DNA of 64,000 nucleotides from Talpa occidentalis (taxonomy: Eukaryota; Chordata; Mammalia; Eulipotyphla; Talpidae): positions 86,411,106 through 86,475,105 of the forward strand of contig NW_023601104.1 in the NCBI RefSeq assembly GCF_014898055.3, in the 5' to 3' direction. The notes beneath the pieces were generated by a model. It was given only the letters and a program-made list of their open reading frames with translations, was not told the DNA's origin and made no database searches. Made by a program: the position numbers and the translations under genes. Below, piece after piece: positions 1 to 12,540 of the stretch; position 1 is the first letter of the stretch, and every line of letters begins with the position of its first letter.

Positions 1-239
1 AACTATTTTATCCACTTGCATTCCTACCCCAATGACTTGCAGACGTCTTCCTAAATTCTGCTACTCAGCAAACCTTCTCCTCCCTCACAGTATGCATCCA
101 GCCACCCAGAACCTATCTCTCCAGTCACTAAGAGTCACCACCTTAAGACCATCTCTTTCTCCATGTTCACCTCTGCTGCCTTCATTCAGTTCCCACCATC
201 TGTCACCTGGATGGAATTATGGAATTATTTCCTATCTGT

Positions 240-300
240 CTACACACATACACACACACACACCCCACCCCCCATCCCCCACCCCACATACACACACGCA
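240..300. repeat. CA/CCCCA-rich simple repeat
   Basis: Alternating CA dinucleotides pass into a C-rich segment and back to CA. The short frames across it (Thr/His/Pro-rich on one strand, Cys/Val-rich on the other) are by-products of the simple repeat. Confidence 0.9.
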
Positions 301-409
301 GCAAGAGCGGCCTTTCTTAAACACAAATATGACCATGGTGGAAACTGTCAGAAATTCCCCATTACCTAAAAGATAAAGTCTCATCCTAGGATAAAACATG
401 CAGGACTCA

Positions 410-656
410 GGGCTCCCCGGTAGCACAAGGGGTTAAGCATCGCACTATGAAGCAATATGCAGCCTCTGTGGCATGGGTTCAATCCCCAGCCTGCCAGGGA
501 GCAACCCACATGGTGCAGCAGACCTCTCCTGTCTCACCCGCTGCTCCCCTCAGAAATTTCTCTACGTCTGCCTGTTCTGCTCCCCACTCTGTCTCTGGTG
601 AATCCTCTCACCCCAGCTCTTGTATGTATAAATAAATAAATCCTAAAAAAAAAAAA
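410..656 (+). mobile_element. tRNA-derived SINE (copy 1)
   Basis: The head 'gggctccccggtagcacaag' carries a pol III A-box-like sequence, and 'ggttcaatcccc' is a good B box. The body contains the family's 'cctctcctgtctcacccgctgctcccct' region, and the tail is AAATAAATAAATCC plus poly(A). Flanking sequences TGCAGGACTC (399-408) and TGTAGGACTC just after the tail form a probable TSD with one mismatch. The A and B boxes are internal promoters typical of tRNA-derived SINEs. Mobilisation by L1 is inferred from the poly(A) tail and TSD. Confidence 0.93.
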
Positions 657-1524
657 ACCCTGTAGGACTCTCTAGAGTCTTATCCCTCTCTAAGCTCCAG
701 CCCCATTTCTCATTGCCTGTAGCTTCAAAACCATGCGAACCTTCACAGAGATTGTGCCTGTCACAGGCCTGATTACATCTTACATAAATTTTCCTAATGA
801 GGACATTGGGTTTTAGCCAAAATAGAATATATTAGATATCAGAAAAGGAGAAACTCTTAAGAACATGAAAATGTTAAGCCCAGTTTGCAAACTGCCACTT
901 CTATTCGTATTGACAGAGCACTGAGGGAGACAATTTAGAAAGAATTTTTAAATGAGTGATTATACTCAAAACCAGTAAGAACGAACACAGTGGTCCTGGT
1001 AGTAAGATCCTACAGAAAAACACTCTTAGATCCCAACCCTTATTATCCATTTCTGGGGTCTAGCAATCAGTCCTCAGACATCTGCTTCCTATCATTCCTG
1101 TTTGTACAACTCTTTCTCCACTCAGCAAGAGTTCTATACAGTTGGTTCAAAGGTGCAGATATCTATAAAGAACCTTTCTCCAAAGATCAGGAGCCAGCGG
1201 TCAGTCTAAACCAACTTATCCTCTGAAAGACAATGGGAGGTAGAAAGCTAAGCACTTGAACTGGAGGTTATGAGAAAAGAATGCAAAGGTTAAGCCACCT
1301 GAATCAAAGACTTCAGTCTCCTATCAACCAGGGCAGCTTGTTTTGATGATGCTGCAGAGAAATACCAAACCCAGAGTTATTTTGTGCACTGTACTGAAAC
1401 CTCTTGCTGCCCTGTACAGTAAAACCAATGCAGCAAATATTGATTGAGCCTCATACTGCCTGCTATGAAACAGGAGACTGTCTCAAAAATCTGAATCAGA
1501 AAAATAATGCAATATTATTATTTA
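657..1524. other. No gene seen
   Basis: After the end of the L2-like fragment (about 765) this is AT-rich unique-looking DNA. I see only short chance frames and no recognisable repeat. Confidence 0.5.
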
Positions 1525-1700
1525 ATCATTAACATGTATAGAGCAATACATCAATAGCATGTACATGAAATAGCATTACAATATTTAATCCTCACAGCAA
1601 TCCTGTTAGATTCTATCACCACACCATTTACAGACAGGGAAAATGAGGCTAGGTTTAAAAACTTGCCCAAAGTCACAACAATGGCAAGTGGAAGCACATA
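1525..1700 (-). repeat. MIR-like SINE
   Basis: Reverse-oriented MIR core: 'atttaatcctcacagcaatcctgt', then 'ccatttacagacagggaaaatgaggct' and 'aaaacttgcccaaagtcaca'. These words match the remembered MIR reverse complement in order. It is an old pan-mammalian tRNA-derived SINE with no function implied. Confidence 0.8.
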
Positions 1701-1885
1701 AAATCCCCTTCAAGCAATGAACTGAAAATTATAAAAAAATATAAAACTATTTCAGTTAACAATGGTCTTTAAATGAATAGATGAATGAAGGAAAATCCTA
1801 AACAAAAACTGCTAAAGCAAGAAAAGGAAAAGCTTGTAAGGAGAACAGGAAACTTTTAGACCATTATACTTAAGATGGCACAGGA

Positions 1886-2153
1886 GGGGCTCCCTGGTGG
1901 CACAAGCGGTTAAGACACAACCTATGAAGCTATCCACAGACACTGCACCATGAGTTCGATTCCCCAGCCAGTTTGATTCCATAGCACAGCAGACCTCTCC
2001 TGACTCACCCACTGCTCCCCTCAGCAGTGTATTTCAGTCAATCTGCCTGTTCTACTCCTCACTCTGCCTCTGGTGAATCCTCTCACCCCCCACACCTCTG
2101 GCCTATACCCCAGTTCTTGTATGCATAAATAAATAAATCTTAAAAAAAAAAAA
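1886..2153 (+). mobile_element. tRNA-derived SINE (copy 2)
   Basis: Full-length member beginning 'ggggctccctggtggcacaag' and ending in 'aaataaataaatctta' plus poly(A). It is flanked by a perfect 14-bp TSD, AAGATGGCACAGGA, at 1872-1885 and 2154-2167. The internal A and B boxes are recognisable although the B box ('gttcgattccc') is slightly changed. The perfect TSD implies a moderately recent, L1-mediated insertion. Confidence 0.95.
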
Positions 2154-2167
2154 AAGATGGCACAGGA

Positions 2168-4694
2168 AATACTAGACAACTCAACCCAAACCCAAAGTGG
2201 AGATTCTAAACAGAACTTCTCTTCCCCATATAGTACCAAGAGTGTGGTACTAAGAGTGAGAAACTAGGGTATAAATATCTCAGATGATTCCTTTGAGTGT
2301 TATGGAAAATTACTGCAAATTTAATTGAGAAATGCATTCATTCATTCACCAGATGTGTATCCCATTCCTGTAATACCAGGTCCTCAAATACCATGTAATT
2401 CAGTATCATTTCCTCAGTACCTTCATAAGAAAAAAAGTCAATTCCTGGCTGGGATCACATTTCTCCTCACCCCATCTGTGTGGGTGTTCACCGGGTTTTC
2501 CAAAGACGTGCACATGAGGTTCAGTGTCTAAATTATTCCAATCTGTGTAAGTGTGAGAGGCTGTGATGTGCCCTAGTTGGAAGGGGCCCTCTCCAGGGGT
2601 GGGTTCTGCTGTATGCCTCAAGCTGCTGAGATAGGTTCTGGCCACCCTCGTCACTGAAATAGAATTAAGTGGGTTGGAAAACGCATGCATACAGACATAA
2701 ACCAAACAAACAACTGTTAATATCAGATTGTTTGGGGTCTTTATTTAGAGGTTTGCCAATGTTTTTGCAAACAGTAATATGCCATAAGAACTCTTATTTA
2801 TTTCAACTAGCCTGTGGTCAAATTGGTTTCATTAGACATCCTTTGGCTTAAAGTTCCAGTTTTCAAGAACCTACGACTTACTGTGTATACCAGAACCTGT
2901 GCTAGGCACTAGGGAAACAAGGCAAAATACACACAGGTTGCTTACAAAGAGTTAAAAATTCTATATTCATGTAATTTTCCTACTTGTACGTACCTGTAGT
3001 CCTTTACATTCATGGGTAATTTTGAAACTTAGCAGTTAACCCAAAGAGTGGTATGAAAAACAATGGAGAGAAGAGTACTGAAGGGCAAAGGCCAAGCAGG
3101 GATCTCTGCCAGAAATCCCCAGAGCCCTCAAACAGGAGCTTGAGAAATGTTACCAGAGGCAGAAAACCAGAGAATATTCCTCGTGCTAAGGCCATGGACT
3201 GATTTCATCTTAGATATAATATATTGGTTTCCTCTACCATTGCTATTTTCTTCCTCAAATTAGAAAGCTCTCAGAAGCAGGGAAAACGAGATCACTCCCT
3301 CTAGCTGGAATAATTTCTGGAAAGCTTAGCTGTTCTCAGCATGTCAGTAAAAGTGGTTGCTGTATTTCTAATTAGCATCTCCGAATTTGCCTGTTGTAAT
3401 TCCAAACACTCCCTGGCCTTAAAGACAAGACCTTGGTGAACAGACTACGAAGCCATCTTTCCTATTATATTCCTAATTATGCACCTACCAAAGGTTAAGA
3501 TAAGTGTTTTGTTTTCTTATAAAATATTATATTGGCCTTTCATAATGAGGAAAGATTCGAGGCAAAAATTGGTGCCTACAACAAAAGCTGCTTGGTGTTG
3601 AGAGCTATTATTTTTTCTTAATTGTGGGTTTGTTTTGTGTGTGTAAGTATAACTGATTTTCTTTGCATATTTATACTCTCCCTGTGTGAGACTTTTCCAG
3701 AAGATAATGATTGGATAAGGTTAGAGGCCTTCAACTATTCCAGCTGTTAAGTATTTGCCAGAAGCAGCTCTTGTGTGCAACTGTTATTGTTATATTGCTT
3801 ATTGTTTAAGTCCTATTCCTTTGAAAAATGTATCTCTCTCACCTTGAGAAAACAGAACCCCTTAAGTCAGAAGTGGGGACTGGTGTACAATTTCCTTTAG
3901 GAATCATACCCAAAGAAGTCAACTTAAACACTGTCTCTCCAAAACAAAGACAAGACCTCAATGGGATATCTAACTCTAAAATGAGATTTGAACCATATTT
4001 TTACAAACAAATACCAGCAAGCTTAGGAGACCATCCAAAACAGTCTCTGGGCAATTTCCTACTCACACATCCTCATACATCCCTGAAGGGCAGGGCAAGG
4101 CCTCTGACCACTGCTACATCTGCAGAGTGTGTCAGTGCTGGGCTCTCTGCCTGAGGATGCTCTGATGCCTTTTACTACAAGGGTTTCAGAGAGTAGGTGT
4201 CAAGTCGGTCTCTGGCACATTGGAAGCAAAGTTGCAGTCACATGGAAGATGAACAATAATTATCCAACACAGCGGTCAAACCATTTTTTTCTTAAAGGGC
4301 CAAACAGGAAATATTTCAGGCTAGCAATCCAGGAAGTCTTGGTTGCAACTACTTAACTATTGGAGCACTCAGCATTGTAGCCCAAAATATAAATGATTTT
4401 ATGATGAATGACTTATACTGAATTTATATTGAATGAGTCATTTGATATATAAATGAATTAGTGTTGCCCAACTTGATGCACAGGACAGATTTTACCTACC
4501 AAAAGAACAGATTATCAGAAAATTCACTTTTCTAGATAAATGAACACTTGTTTCTTTCATTGCGTAAAAGTATTGTTTTATTTTTGCTTTTACTAGTTGA
4601 GATATTTCATAAATTCTACTTATATATTAGCCTACCTTTTTAAAAAGCATATTCAGATCTTAATTTTTCACTATATGGCTCAGGGTTATCATTA
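2168..4694. other. No gene seen
   Basis: About 2.5 kb of AT-rich sequence without a recognisable exon, RNA gene or clear repeat. A short stretch near 2880-2920 ('accagaacctgtgctaggcact') may be a relic of a MIR 3' part. The longest open frames here are 99-108 codons and show no recognisable domain. Confidence 0.45.
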
Positions 4695-4702
4695 AAGCAA
4701 TC

Positions 4703-4943
4703 TTCTGATCCCTCGCCCTTCTCCCCTGCAGTATGTCTCAGATTTATAATTGTCTGTTTTTGCTTTGTTGTGTTTTGTACTGTTACTATTATTATTTTTT
4801 TCTTTTACACTGGGGACTGAGGTGATGGTGCACGGGTGCATTGGTAAAGGGACTACACCTGCGGGTGTGGGGGAAGCAAATACTGTTTAAAAATGAACGA
4901 TGTAAAAAAAATTTTTTTAAATAAAATAAAATTGAAAAAATAT
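4703..4943 (+). mobile_element. Short L1 3' end with 5' inversion (twin priming)
   Basis: Positions 4703-4805 are the reverse complement of an L1 3' UTR segment: read backwards they match the region at 20345-20440, including 'cagacaatta' and 'ctgcaggagagaag'. Positions 4806-4943 continue the same UTR in forward orientation ('gaggtgatggtgcacgggtgc') and end in an A-rich tail. AAGCAATC flanks the element at 4695-4702 and 4944-4951. An inverted 5' piece joined to a forward 3' piece within one TSD is the known product of twin priming during L1 insertion. Confidence 0.82.
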
Positions 4944-4951
4944 AAGCAATC

Positions 4952-5697
4952 CTTTTACAATGCTACAGTTCACCAATGTCTTTTGGCTGTACTGGGCTAT
5001 TTACCCCAACTCCAGAAAAACCCAAACCTCTCGTTTTTACTCGTTGCATCCATTATTCTATCTCCTCCTTGTCTAGTAGGCTCTGCACTTATTTCTACAT
5101 TCTGCCAATTTGGCTTTTGGCAGCATAAATCCAAAGAAAATTCAGGGCCCAACTCATGCTCCAATATTCTCCAGTTCTTCTTTCCAGAGAGTCCTGGGAC
5201 TCAACCTGTTCTTACTCCTTATCCTGCTTTACCATGTTTCTGCATTATGACTCTTCCCTTACCATGATCTTAGGAGTTGGTCAAAGAATGGAACTCAGCT
5301 ACTTCAGCAGCCCCCTCCTTCTTAAAATGTTCCAATACCCTGGGCACTTCAAGATTTTTACTGTAGTTTAAAGAGATATGGAGCAGTAAAACTAAGTCGA
5401 CGATGTTATGAAGATCCATGAACACATAGAGAATTCTTATTATGATTCGTAATCCAATATGTTTTATTCCCTTGTTGAAATCCCATCTGCAAGTCCCCAT
5501 TAGACTACTGGCTTTGATCTTACACGTGAAACTAGAGATTACCAATCCTGACCATTTCTTTAGTCCAACAATGAAGAATAAGTCAAATGTGCCATCCAAG
5601 AAGATCCTCACTTCATACTTCCCAGTTTTGCTTAGGTAGAAGTCGGTGCTTTGCATGATGTGGTGATGATAAAGATAATGGTTTTGATATTGATAGT
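4952..5697. other. No gene seen
   Basis: Unique-looking sequence. A 128-codon frame on the minus strand (5270-5656) has no recognisable domain or homology that I know, and no conservation signal can be judged from one sequence. Confidence 0.45.
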
Positions 5698-5885
5698 AAC
5701 TAACATTTATTAAACTAGCATTTGTTCCTTTGTATCAGACATGCTAAACACTTCTGTTGGCATATGTATGCATACTTACATTTAATGCTCACAATCTTAT
5801 GAAATAGGAGCTACACCAAAATTTAAACCTAGAAAAAATAAGTCATTTGTTCATGGTCACACTCAAGAGTCAGCTCTCAACCACA
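5698..5885 (-). repeat. MIR-like SINE
   Basis: Starts with 'taacatttattaaacta' and continues with 'catttaatgctcacaatctta' and 'tcatttgttcatggtcacac', which follow the reverse complement of MIR in order but are diverged. Confidence 0.7.
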
Positions 5886-6071
5886 GCTAATCTAGTTACA
5901 TTATCTTTCAGTCAGAATTGAGGACTGTGCTGCAGTAATAAAAGCCACAAGATATCAACCATTCAAAACCAAAAGAAGCTTCTCACTCATACAAAGTGCA
6001 TTATGAGCTAAAGTAATTTCCTTGGGGCATCTGTCCCTACATGACTGATCAGTAATCTAGCACCTCCATTT

Positions 6072-6354
6072 CTTTCTTTTTTTTTTTAAAGATTTTATTT
6101 ATTTATACAAGCACTGGGTACAGTCAGAAGCGTGGGAGGGTGAGAGAATTCACCAGAGCCAGAGCGGGGAGCAGAGCAGGCAGAAGGACCAAAGTATACT
6201 GCTGAGGGGAGCAGCGGGCGGCAGGAGAGGTCTATGCGCCATGTGGGACCCTCCTCCGGTGGCTGGGAAGCAGCCGGGGATCAAACCGGCGCTGCAGAGG
6301 CTGCGGGCAGCTTCGCAACCCAGCGCTCAACCGCTGCGCCACCGGGGAGGCCCA
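6072..6354 (-). mobile_element. tRNA-derived SINE, young-looking subfamily (copy 3)
   Basis: Reverse-oriented full-length copy. The poly(T)/AAATAAATAAA-complement tail begins near 6075 and the tRNA head ends 'gcgccaccggggaggccc'. CpGs are well preserved in the head. A perfect 14-bp TSD, TAGCACCTCCATTT, flanks it (6058-6071 and 6355-6368). It differs from the commoner subfamily by 'gcactgggtacagtcagaagcg' near the tail, a diagnostic shared with the copies at 27811 and 61849. Confidence 0.95.
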
Positions 6355-6368
6355 TAGCACCTCCATTT

Positions 6369-8539
6369 TAACACACTTCTCTAGTTATATGGCCATGCCT
6401 GAAGGCAAGAAGTAAAGGAAACCTATTTCTCCCACATTCATCGAAAGGGAACTGGAAATATTGGCAGGCATCACCAAAATCCACACAAAATCCACTGGCA
6501 GATTTTAAGCAGGATTATGACATAGTCAGATGCATCTTATTGGAATTATTGTAAAGGATGAATTAGAGGGATCCTTCTACTCAGAAAGACTGTCTTGGAG
6601 GCTCTTGATACAGGATAGAGGTGAAAAGATCCAAACAAGGCTATGACAGTAAGAATAGAAAAAGGAACTTGTATGGATTTTATTGCTTTCTTCTACAAAA
6701 TGAAAATTCAAGAAATACAGGTTGTATCTGATTATCCAAAATTATCAGCCAATGTGCCACCAAATGAGTTTCAGAAGTCTTAATTCTTTGATTTGCAAAC
6801 ATATTTATTTCAACTGTTTGGGGGTAAAACTCTGCATTTTTTCAGAGTACACTGAAATGGTTTTGGATGCTGTCAAGCTGTCATTGGAATAGCTTGTGAA
6901 CTGAGCTTTGAACAGAGAGGTACTCAGGTGGGAAAACACACTTTCTCCTTGCCACATTTCCTATTTTTAACATATTTTTCATATTCTTACTTCAACAAAA
7001 GAAGATGGTTAGAAGGTAAGTTATCACTAGTACATGGAAGTTCAGTAAAGCGAGTCCTTGAGAACCATAAATTCAAAAAGCAACCAATGATATCAACAAG
7101 TACATTTTGAAAATTAAACTAAGTAGAAGGCTGCAGCCTCCACACATCTAAGGCAGCATGCCATAACAGAGTGGAAATGAGTCTTGTTCTAACACCCAAG
7201 CAGATCATCAAAGAGCAGAAGTATCGATTAGCAACTCTGTCCAGGAGCAGCCTGCTCTCTACAGCAGAAATGAGTATTCTGGTCTCCTTGGTAGTACAGC
7301 CATCTCCTTAAATTAATAATCGTCATTGTGGTTTAGACATTGCCCTCGTGTGAGTTTGATTAGAGTGTATTGCTAAGAAATTTGCTAAGAGATTTCCTCT
7401 TGTGCTGAAAATCCTATTTTGAGCCTATGTAGGTATCTTAGTTTCGGTTCTCCCAAAAGCAAAACCTGAGGCAAGAACTTGGTGTAAGTAATTTATTGAC
7501 GATCTAGTCCCAAGAAACTGAAATCAGAGATGGGGATAAGGGAGTGAAGAAGAGGTGGGACAAAGAAGGAGAAAATGTCTAAGGTACGTTGAGTTCACTG
7601 TTCTGTAGACTAGAAGAACCCTCTGGGCACTATGCAGCCCTCCTAAAATTACCTGCCTGAAGCATCAGAGCCAGAGCATTTATCTATTGACTCTTGGCCC
7701 CACCTGGACGGAAGCTTCCCCCAAGAGTGTCAAACACACACACTGTACTTGTGTGTGCTTAGTGGACATCTTGTGCCTCAGAGAAGTTGCAAGGACAGAA
7801 AGTGGAAACACATGGCTTCCACTTCAAATAAAAGACCGTTAGCATGAGGAAAGCCGAGCTCACACAGTGCTAGCTCCTCAGCCACTGCAGCTGAGAGCAA
7901 GGGTGATCTAACAGGGTGTGATCAGGGCACCAGGAGTACCTGCTGTGCTGGGCAAGAAGCAAACCCAAACCTCACCCAGCACAGGCCTGCCTTAGCAGCC
8001 ACCCATTAACTTTTCTACCTCAATGCAATACTAACCACATCACTAAAGTATCTTTTGCTCCCCAATAACAACCTCAATGTGTAGTCATGAGGTCATCTTG
8101 CCTTGTTTCTCAAAGTACTGTATTTAATCTTGAATCCAAAAGTTCCTTTTCCATCATAAAAATTGGCACCAGACTTATAAAGTTGTCAAGCTGACACTAT
8201 GCTACTTTTGTGTTACAGAGGCAAGTGTGCCAAAGAAGCTGAGCACCACCAAATTAGCCAAGCCTTGGATCTAATTAAATTTTTAAAAATCCTTTAAATC
8301 ACTTTCTCTTTGGGTGGGGAAAAAAACTAACAAGTTGGGAGCATGAAAGTAAAAAGTAAAATAAGATCACCATGAAAGAATGTGCCAAAAAGCATTCAGG
8401 ACCTGTGTGAGAGGTAGGATTTGGTCCCCTGCTAAGAGCGACTTAGCTACAGGGCATTGCTAAAGCCCGTGGTGACAGAGGGGTCTGGACAGCTGGGCTC
8501 TGCGCCCTCCACCAGTGCCTCCAGTGGACTATTATGTGT
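6369..8539. other. No gene seen; possible ancient repeat at about 7438-8050
   Basis: No exon or RNA gene is recognised. Around 7438 the phrase 'gttctcccaaaagcaaaacctgaggcaagaacttggtgtaagta' resembles a common old mammalian interspersed repeat that I cannot name with confidence. The rest is AT-rich and unremarkable. Confidence 0.4.
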
Positions 8540-8745
8540 GCTTATTAACACGGACTTACAAATAAAGCAAATCAGAGATCAAATTCCACCTAAGCCACCT
8601 GTTCCTTACATGATCTTGGGCAAGTTATTCAACTTCTTAAACCTCAGAGTCCTTGGCAAAATACTGCAGAACTATTGTGGGAATAATATAGATAAAGCAC
8701 TTTCAACAACACCTGATTGTAAGTGCTTAATAAATAGTAGATAGT
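8540..8745 (+). repeat. MIR-like SINE
   Basis: Forward MIR words in order: 'caaattccacctaagccac', 'gatcttgggcaagttattcaac', 'cttaaacctcagagtc', 'gggaataatatagataaagcac' and 'gtaagtgcttaataaatag'. Copy is diverged but nearly full length. Confidence 0.85.
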
Positions 8746-10209
8746 TTTGATGTCAAAAATACTGAGTACCCTGGAAATGCCTAAAATGAAGTCAAGCACA
8801 GGGTTGGCCCTTCATAAATATTAATTCCTCTTTCAGTTGTGTTTCACAGGAACTAAGAATTTTACCAAAACTATTCAAAGTAAGGCTGGATTCATTATTC
8901 TGAAATAAATGTAGACAATTCACAGCTCAAGGAGTGTTTCAAATTTTCTCGAAAATTTATAGTAAATGTTATATGTGTTCATATTGAAGTGATGCTGATT
9001 GAGAGGTGAGATAGTGATTTAAGGTATTAATCAAAAAGCAACCACAAGCCCAAAATGAAAATTACAGGTGTTCCTGATGCTAGACCTCTGAAAGGTAATA
9101 GAAACGTAGGCGCTGAATGAAGACAGAGTCTTTGGACTCATAGCCCGGGATCTTTGCAACCTTCTCCAGACCTTGGTGAAAACCACCAGGGACTTTAGCA
9201 AAGAAGCTGGCCTCTTCTCCCTGGGAACTGATTTCAAGAGACTCTCTGGACCCAACTTGCCTTCCGCTGTGGCCAAAATTTTACCCCTTAATGGGAAAAA
9301 TTAGAGGAAGGGGCTATGGAATTTTATTTTCAAGGTCTATCACAAGCTTGATAACTGCTTCATTTTCCCTAAAGAGGAATAACCAGCAATTACCATAGCC
9401 CATTCACGAGTTCGCAGATGGCTACTAATACCCTGAAATGATGTCCACTGGGATGTTCTATGACGCTGTGTGATATTCAGTATTTTGCCATGCTTAGGAG
9501 AAAAGTACCAAGGATAGAGGAAAGCTTGCTGTGTGAAATAGGAGTTGTATTATATGAAATTATAGGTCACGGCACACAGTCCAATCTGAGGCTTCCTTTC
9601 TGTGTCATGGCCACACCTTTTAAGCTTTGTTATATTTCCCTGCTGCTCTCTGCACCAGAGACCCTCAGACTGTTCACTATTCTTTGGCAATCCAACTACT
9701 AACCAACTTGATAGACCCTGACCTGCTGACTCTCTCCAGGTACAAGAGTTAACAAGTCCTTCTCATACTAGCAGTCATTTTAAGTGTTAGCCTCCAAACT
9801 CAGCAAATGCTAAAAAGGCACTTTACAAACATTTGGCATGGCTTGATTAGAGAATTCCATGGACATCTGACCTCTGCTCCCTTCTCTAGTGGCATTCTGG
9901 GAGTATGGATAAAGCACACTTGTGGACAACCACATCACGAAGACATAGAAAGCTAGCCAGGAGCCCTGCATTGACCAAAGCAAACCGTTTAGATTCTGCA
10001 TGTTAGGCTGAATGTATTTATTTGTTTCTGTAAGACAAAGAGGTTAGGATTGCTACTTTAATTTTAGCCATTGCAAGACAGAATCAACCCTCATGGAATA
10101 GAAGTGAAACAGAGCACAGAACTTGGACGGCATTCCTTGGCAGACAACCAGCTCCTAAATCATAAATCTGAAGATCACACTCAACACTGTTATCCTCTCT
10201 ATCCAACCA
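8746..10209. other. No gene seen
   Basis: Nothing recognised beyond short chance frames; the minus-strand frame at 9031-9276 has no known domain. Confidence 0.45.
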
Positions 10210-10805
10210 GTGCCCAAGTCCAGAGGACGGTATTTCTCAATGTCTTCCACATTTGCCTCTCCTCTGCTTCCCCACTAATGGCTCCTTACCTGAGGACTAT
10301 TTCATCTTCCACCTGGACCGCTGCCATATGCTGCTACACCATTCTCTGACCAGTCAGTTCATTCTCAGTCTCACACTCACCAGTATTTCCCCCACATTGT
10401 CATCAGAGCAGCCTTTCTCAAATGCAAACTTTATCTTATTACTGCTCCTCTTAGAGGAGTTTGGTGACTTCAATCTCTACAGAAAAAAAAAAGACTACAT
10501 TTAATCTGTCAAACGAATCTATGATCTCAGCTGTGACCATTTATCTGGCCCTTCCAGAAGACCACGCACAAGGACAACATGCAAGGCTAAACACATCTGT
10601 CCCAGGTGTCTCCTGTTCCAGCCTGAACTGGCCTCCCTCCCAAATCCCATCTCTTATCCACAGGGCAATCAGCTTATTCATCACTCACTACTAGGCAATA
10701 ATCTTTAGGGCAAGAGCATTGTGTTATTTTTTTCTATCCCAGTACTTTACTTGGCACATGGTAACCACAAGGTAGTATGTGTTGAAAGAATTAATAAGTG
10801 AAAAA
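10210..10805 (+). repeat. Ancient L2-like LINE 3' end
   Basis: Contains 'cagagcagcctttctcaaatgcaaa' and, at the end, 'cagtactttacttggcacatggta' followed by a 'gttgaaagaattaataa' terminus. This is the order seen at the 3' end of mammalian L2 elements. Match is by remembered consensus only. Confidence 0.5.
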
Positions 10806-10999
10806 TAATCAAACGTCTCATGGCACTAGAAAGACATGTTAGCTAAACTATCTTCACATTGCTATCACTTATTGTGTATTACTTATGGCTGCAACTGAAT
10901 CATAAACAGAGACAGGTGGTTCTTTCACCTGGATTAGTCTATCCTGCAAGGTCGTCTTTAAAAAAAAAAAACAGCTCTGACTATGATATCTTGAAATTT

Positions 11000-11510
11000 T
11001 GAGTTCACTCCTCAAAACTCCTGCCAACTTCATGACCTGACATCCGGAACTTCCGCATGGACTACAACCTGCTCACATATATACTATCCTCTACCCTCCT
11101 ATCAGCTGTCTACTGCAGAGCATCCCCCAAAATCAACACAACTTACTAATACAAATATTTTTAGCCAAGTTAGCTGGATCTTCTGCTAAGAATTCCTCCC
11201 CCATTAAATCTCAGCCATGTCCCTAGGTCTTCCCCAAAAGCATCTCTTTTTAAAACTTTCCCTGTCGAAAAGGATTCCTCCTCTTCTGAATGTCTAATTC
11301 ATAGCATTTCTTCCTTTAACTTCTTGGCACATATCAAACTGGGTCTTCATTAGAGTTGCCAATGAGTACACTCCAGTTCAAACACAATACTGCAAAGTCC
11401 TTAAGGCCATAACTCAACCTTACCCAGTAGGGCCAACATCAGAATCCAACATATTCCTTGCATATAGCAGGCTCGCACTAAAAACCTGTTTATTCAATTA
11501 TCTAGCCCAC
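11000..11510 (+). repeat. Possible second L2-like fragment
   Basis: Shows L2-like words such as 'gcatatagcaggctcgcacta' near the 3' end after a pyrimidine-rich body. More diverged than the preceding copy, so assignment is tentative. Confidence 0.3.
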
Positions 11511-11959
11511 TAAGATTTTCAGTCATTTTGGATAACAACATTTCTTTTTGCGTGGCAAAATAAACTTATGATGGGCAGATTGATGTTGCTGATGTATTAT
11601 TCTCTCAATTTGGGGGGGAAATCTAAAACACCTTTAAACATTGCATAATTCAGGGATTCTTGAAGGTCAGGGTTGAGCTCAGGAAGCCACATTATACGGA
11701 GAAGTCAGGTGGGCAGAACCACCAATCTCCAAACCATTTTTGAGCCAGTGGACTCCCAACTGTGAGATCTGTCCCCAGCCTTGAAGCCACAGGAAGGGAA
11801 GTTCACCACCAAAGTGGCTGGAACTTGACCAGCCCTAAAGACAAGATTCTAGTTCAAAGATTGAGAGACGGCTTCCACGAAGGAACAAAAAAATGGCCTT
11901 GAAATAGAAACAGGAAAGGGGTGGCAGTCCTCTTGGAATCTGCATTCCCCTATGCTCAC

Positions 11960-12540
11960 CTGAAGAACAGTAGAGCAGGGCCTGTCCTGAGACAGCAGCA
12001 ATAGGTAGAGCTGGGACGAAGCTTTTTTTCTAGTAGTTTCTGGAACCTGAAGAATCAGAAGCGGGGCCTGACATGATGGGCAGGCTCTGGGCCATACTCA
12101 GGAGTTCCAGGATGCCGGGAAGGTGTAAGCCACTGATTAAGGGAAGTTCCAGCCAAAGGTCCCAACTCCTGAAGGCAAGGCCAGATAGTTCTGCACAGCC
12201 AGGCCTGGGCTAGGACAGACCATCTGCACATCACACTGGGCTTGGTCTCATGGGCGCCAGAGTGGCCCACCCAGATGGGGTCACCTAACCCCAATGCGCT
12301 AAAGTCAAGCAGGTCCCCTTCTGGATACTGGTGACCCGAAAGCAAAGTTGTCCCACTGCTGGATGGGCTCAGGCAGTGCAGAGAATTTACCCGGCCTGTC
12401 CGGTGGGCATCTCGAAGTTGGGCAAGGAGTGTCTCGACAGTCACTGCAGTGCAGGGCTCCGACCCAGACAGACACAAATCTCAACCTTGCCACTTTCCAG
12501 CGGTCCCCAGAGTGGGACGCCAGGCATTTCCAGGGCCTTC
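11960..12540 (-). other. Putative minus-strand first exon or degenerate retrocopy (unidentified)
   Basis: Read on the minus strand, the segment downstream of the CpG-rich stretch is GC-moderate, contains a 140-codon open frame (12055-12477) with no domain I recognise, and ends at 11960 in a strong splice-donor word, CTTCAG|GTGAGC. A CpG-rich promoter, then an exon-like block, then a donor is the layout of a first exon of an lncRNA or of an untranslated leader. It could equally be chance or a decayed retrocopy. No downstream exon was identified. Confidence 0.25.

Larger units (their letters stand above)
120..765 (+). repeat. Ancient L2-like LINE fragment, split by a SINE
   Basis: The stretch reads like the 3' part of the mammalian L2 family: a run resembling 'gcagcctttcttaaa', then 'ccattacctaaaagataaagt', then a 'ctccagccccatttct' segment beyond the SINE. 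The match is by remembered consensus and is strongly diverged. The SINE at 410-656 interrupts it. A CA/C-rich simple repeat lies inside at 240-300. No coding capacity remains. Confidence 0.45.
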
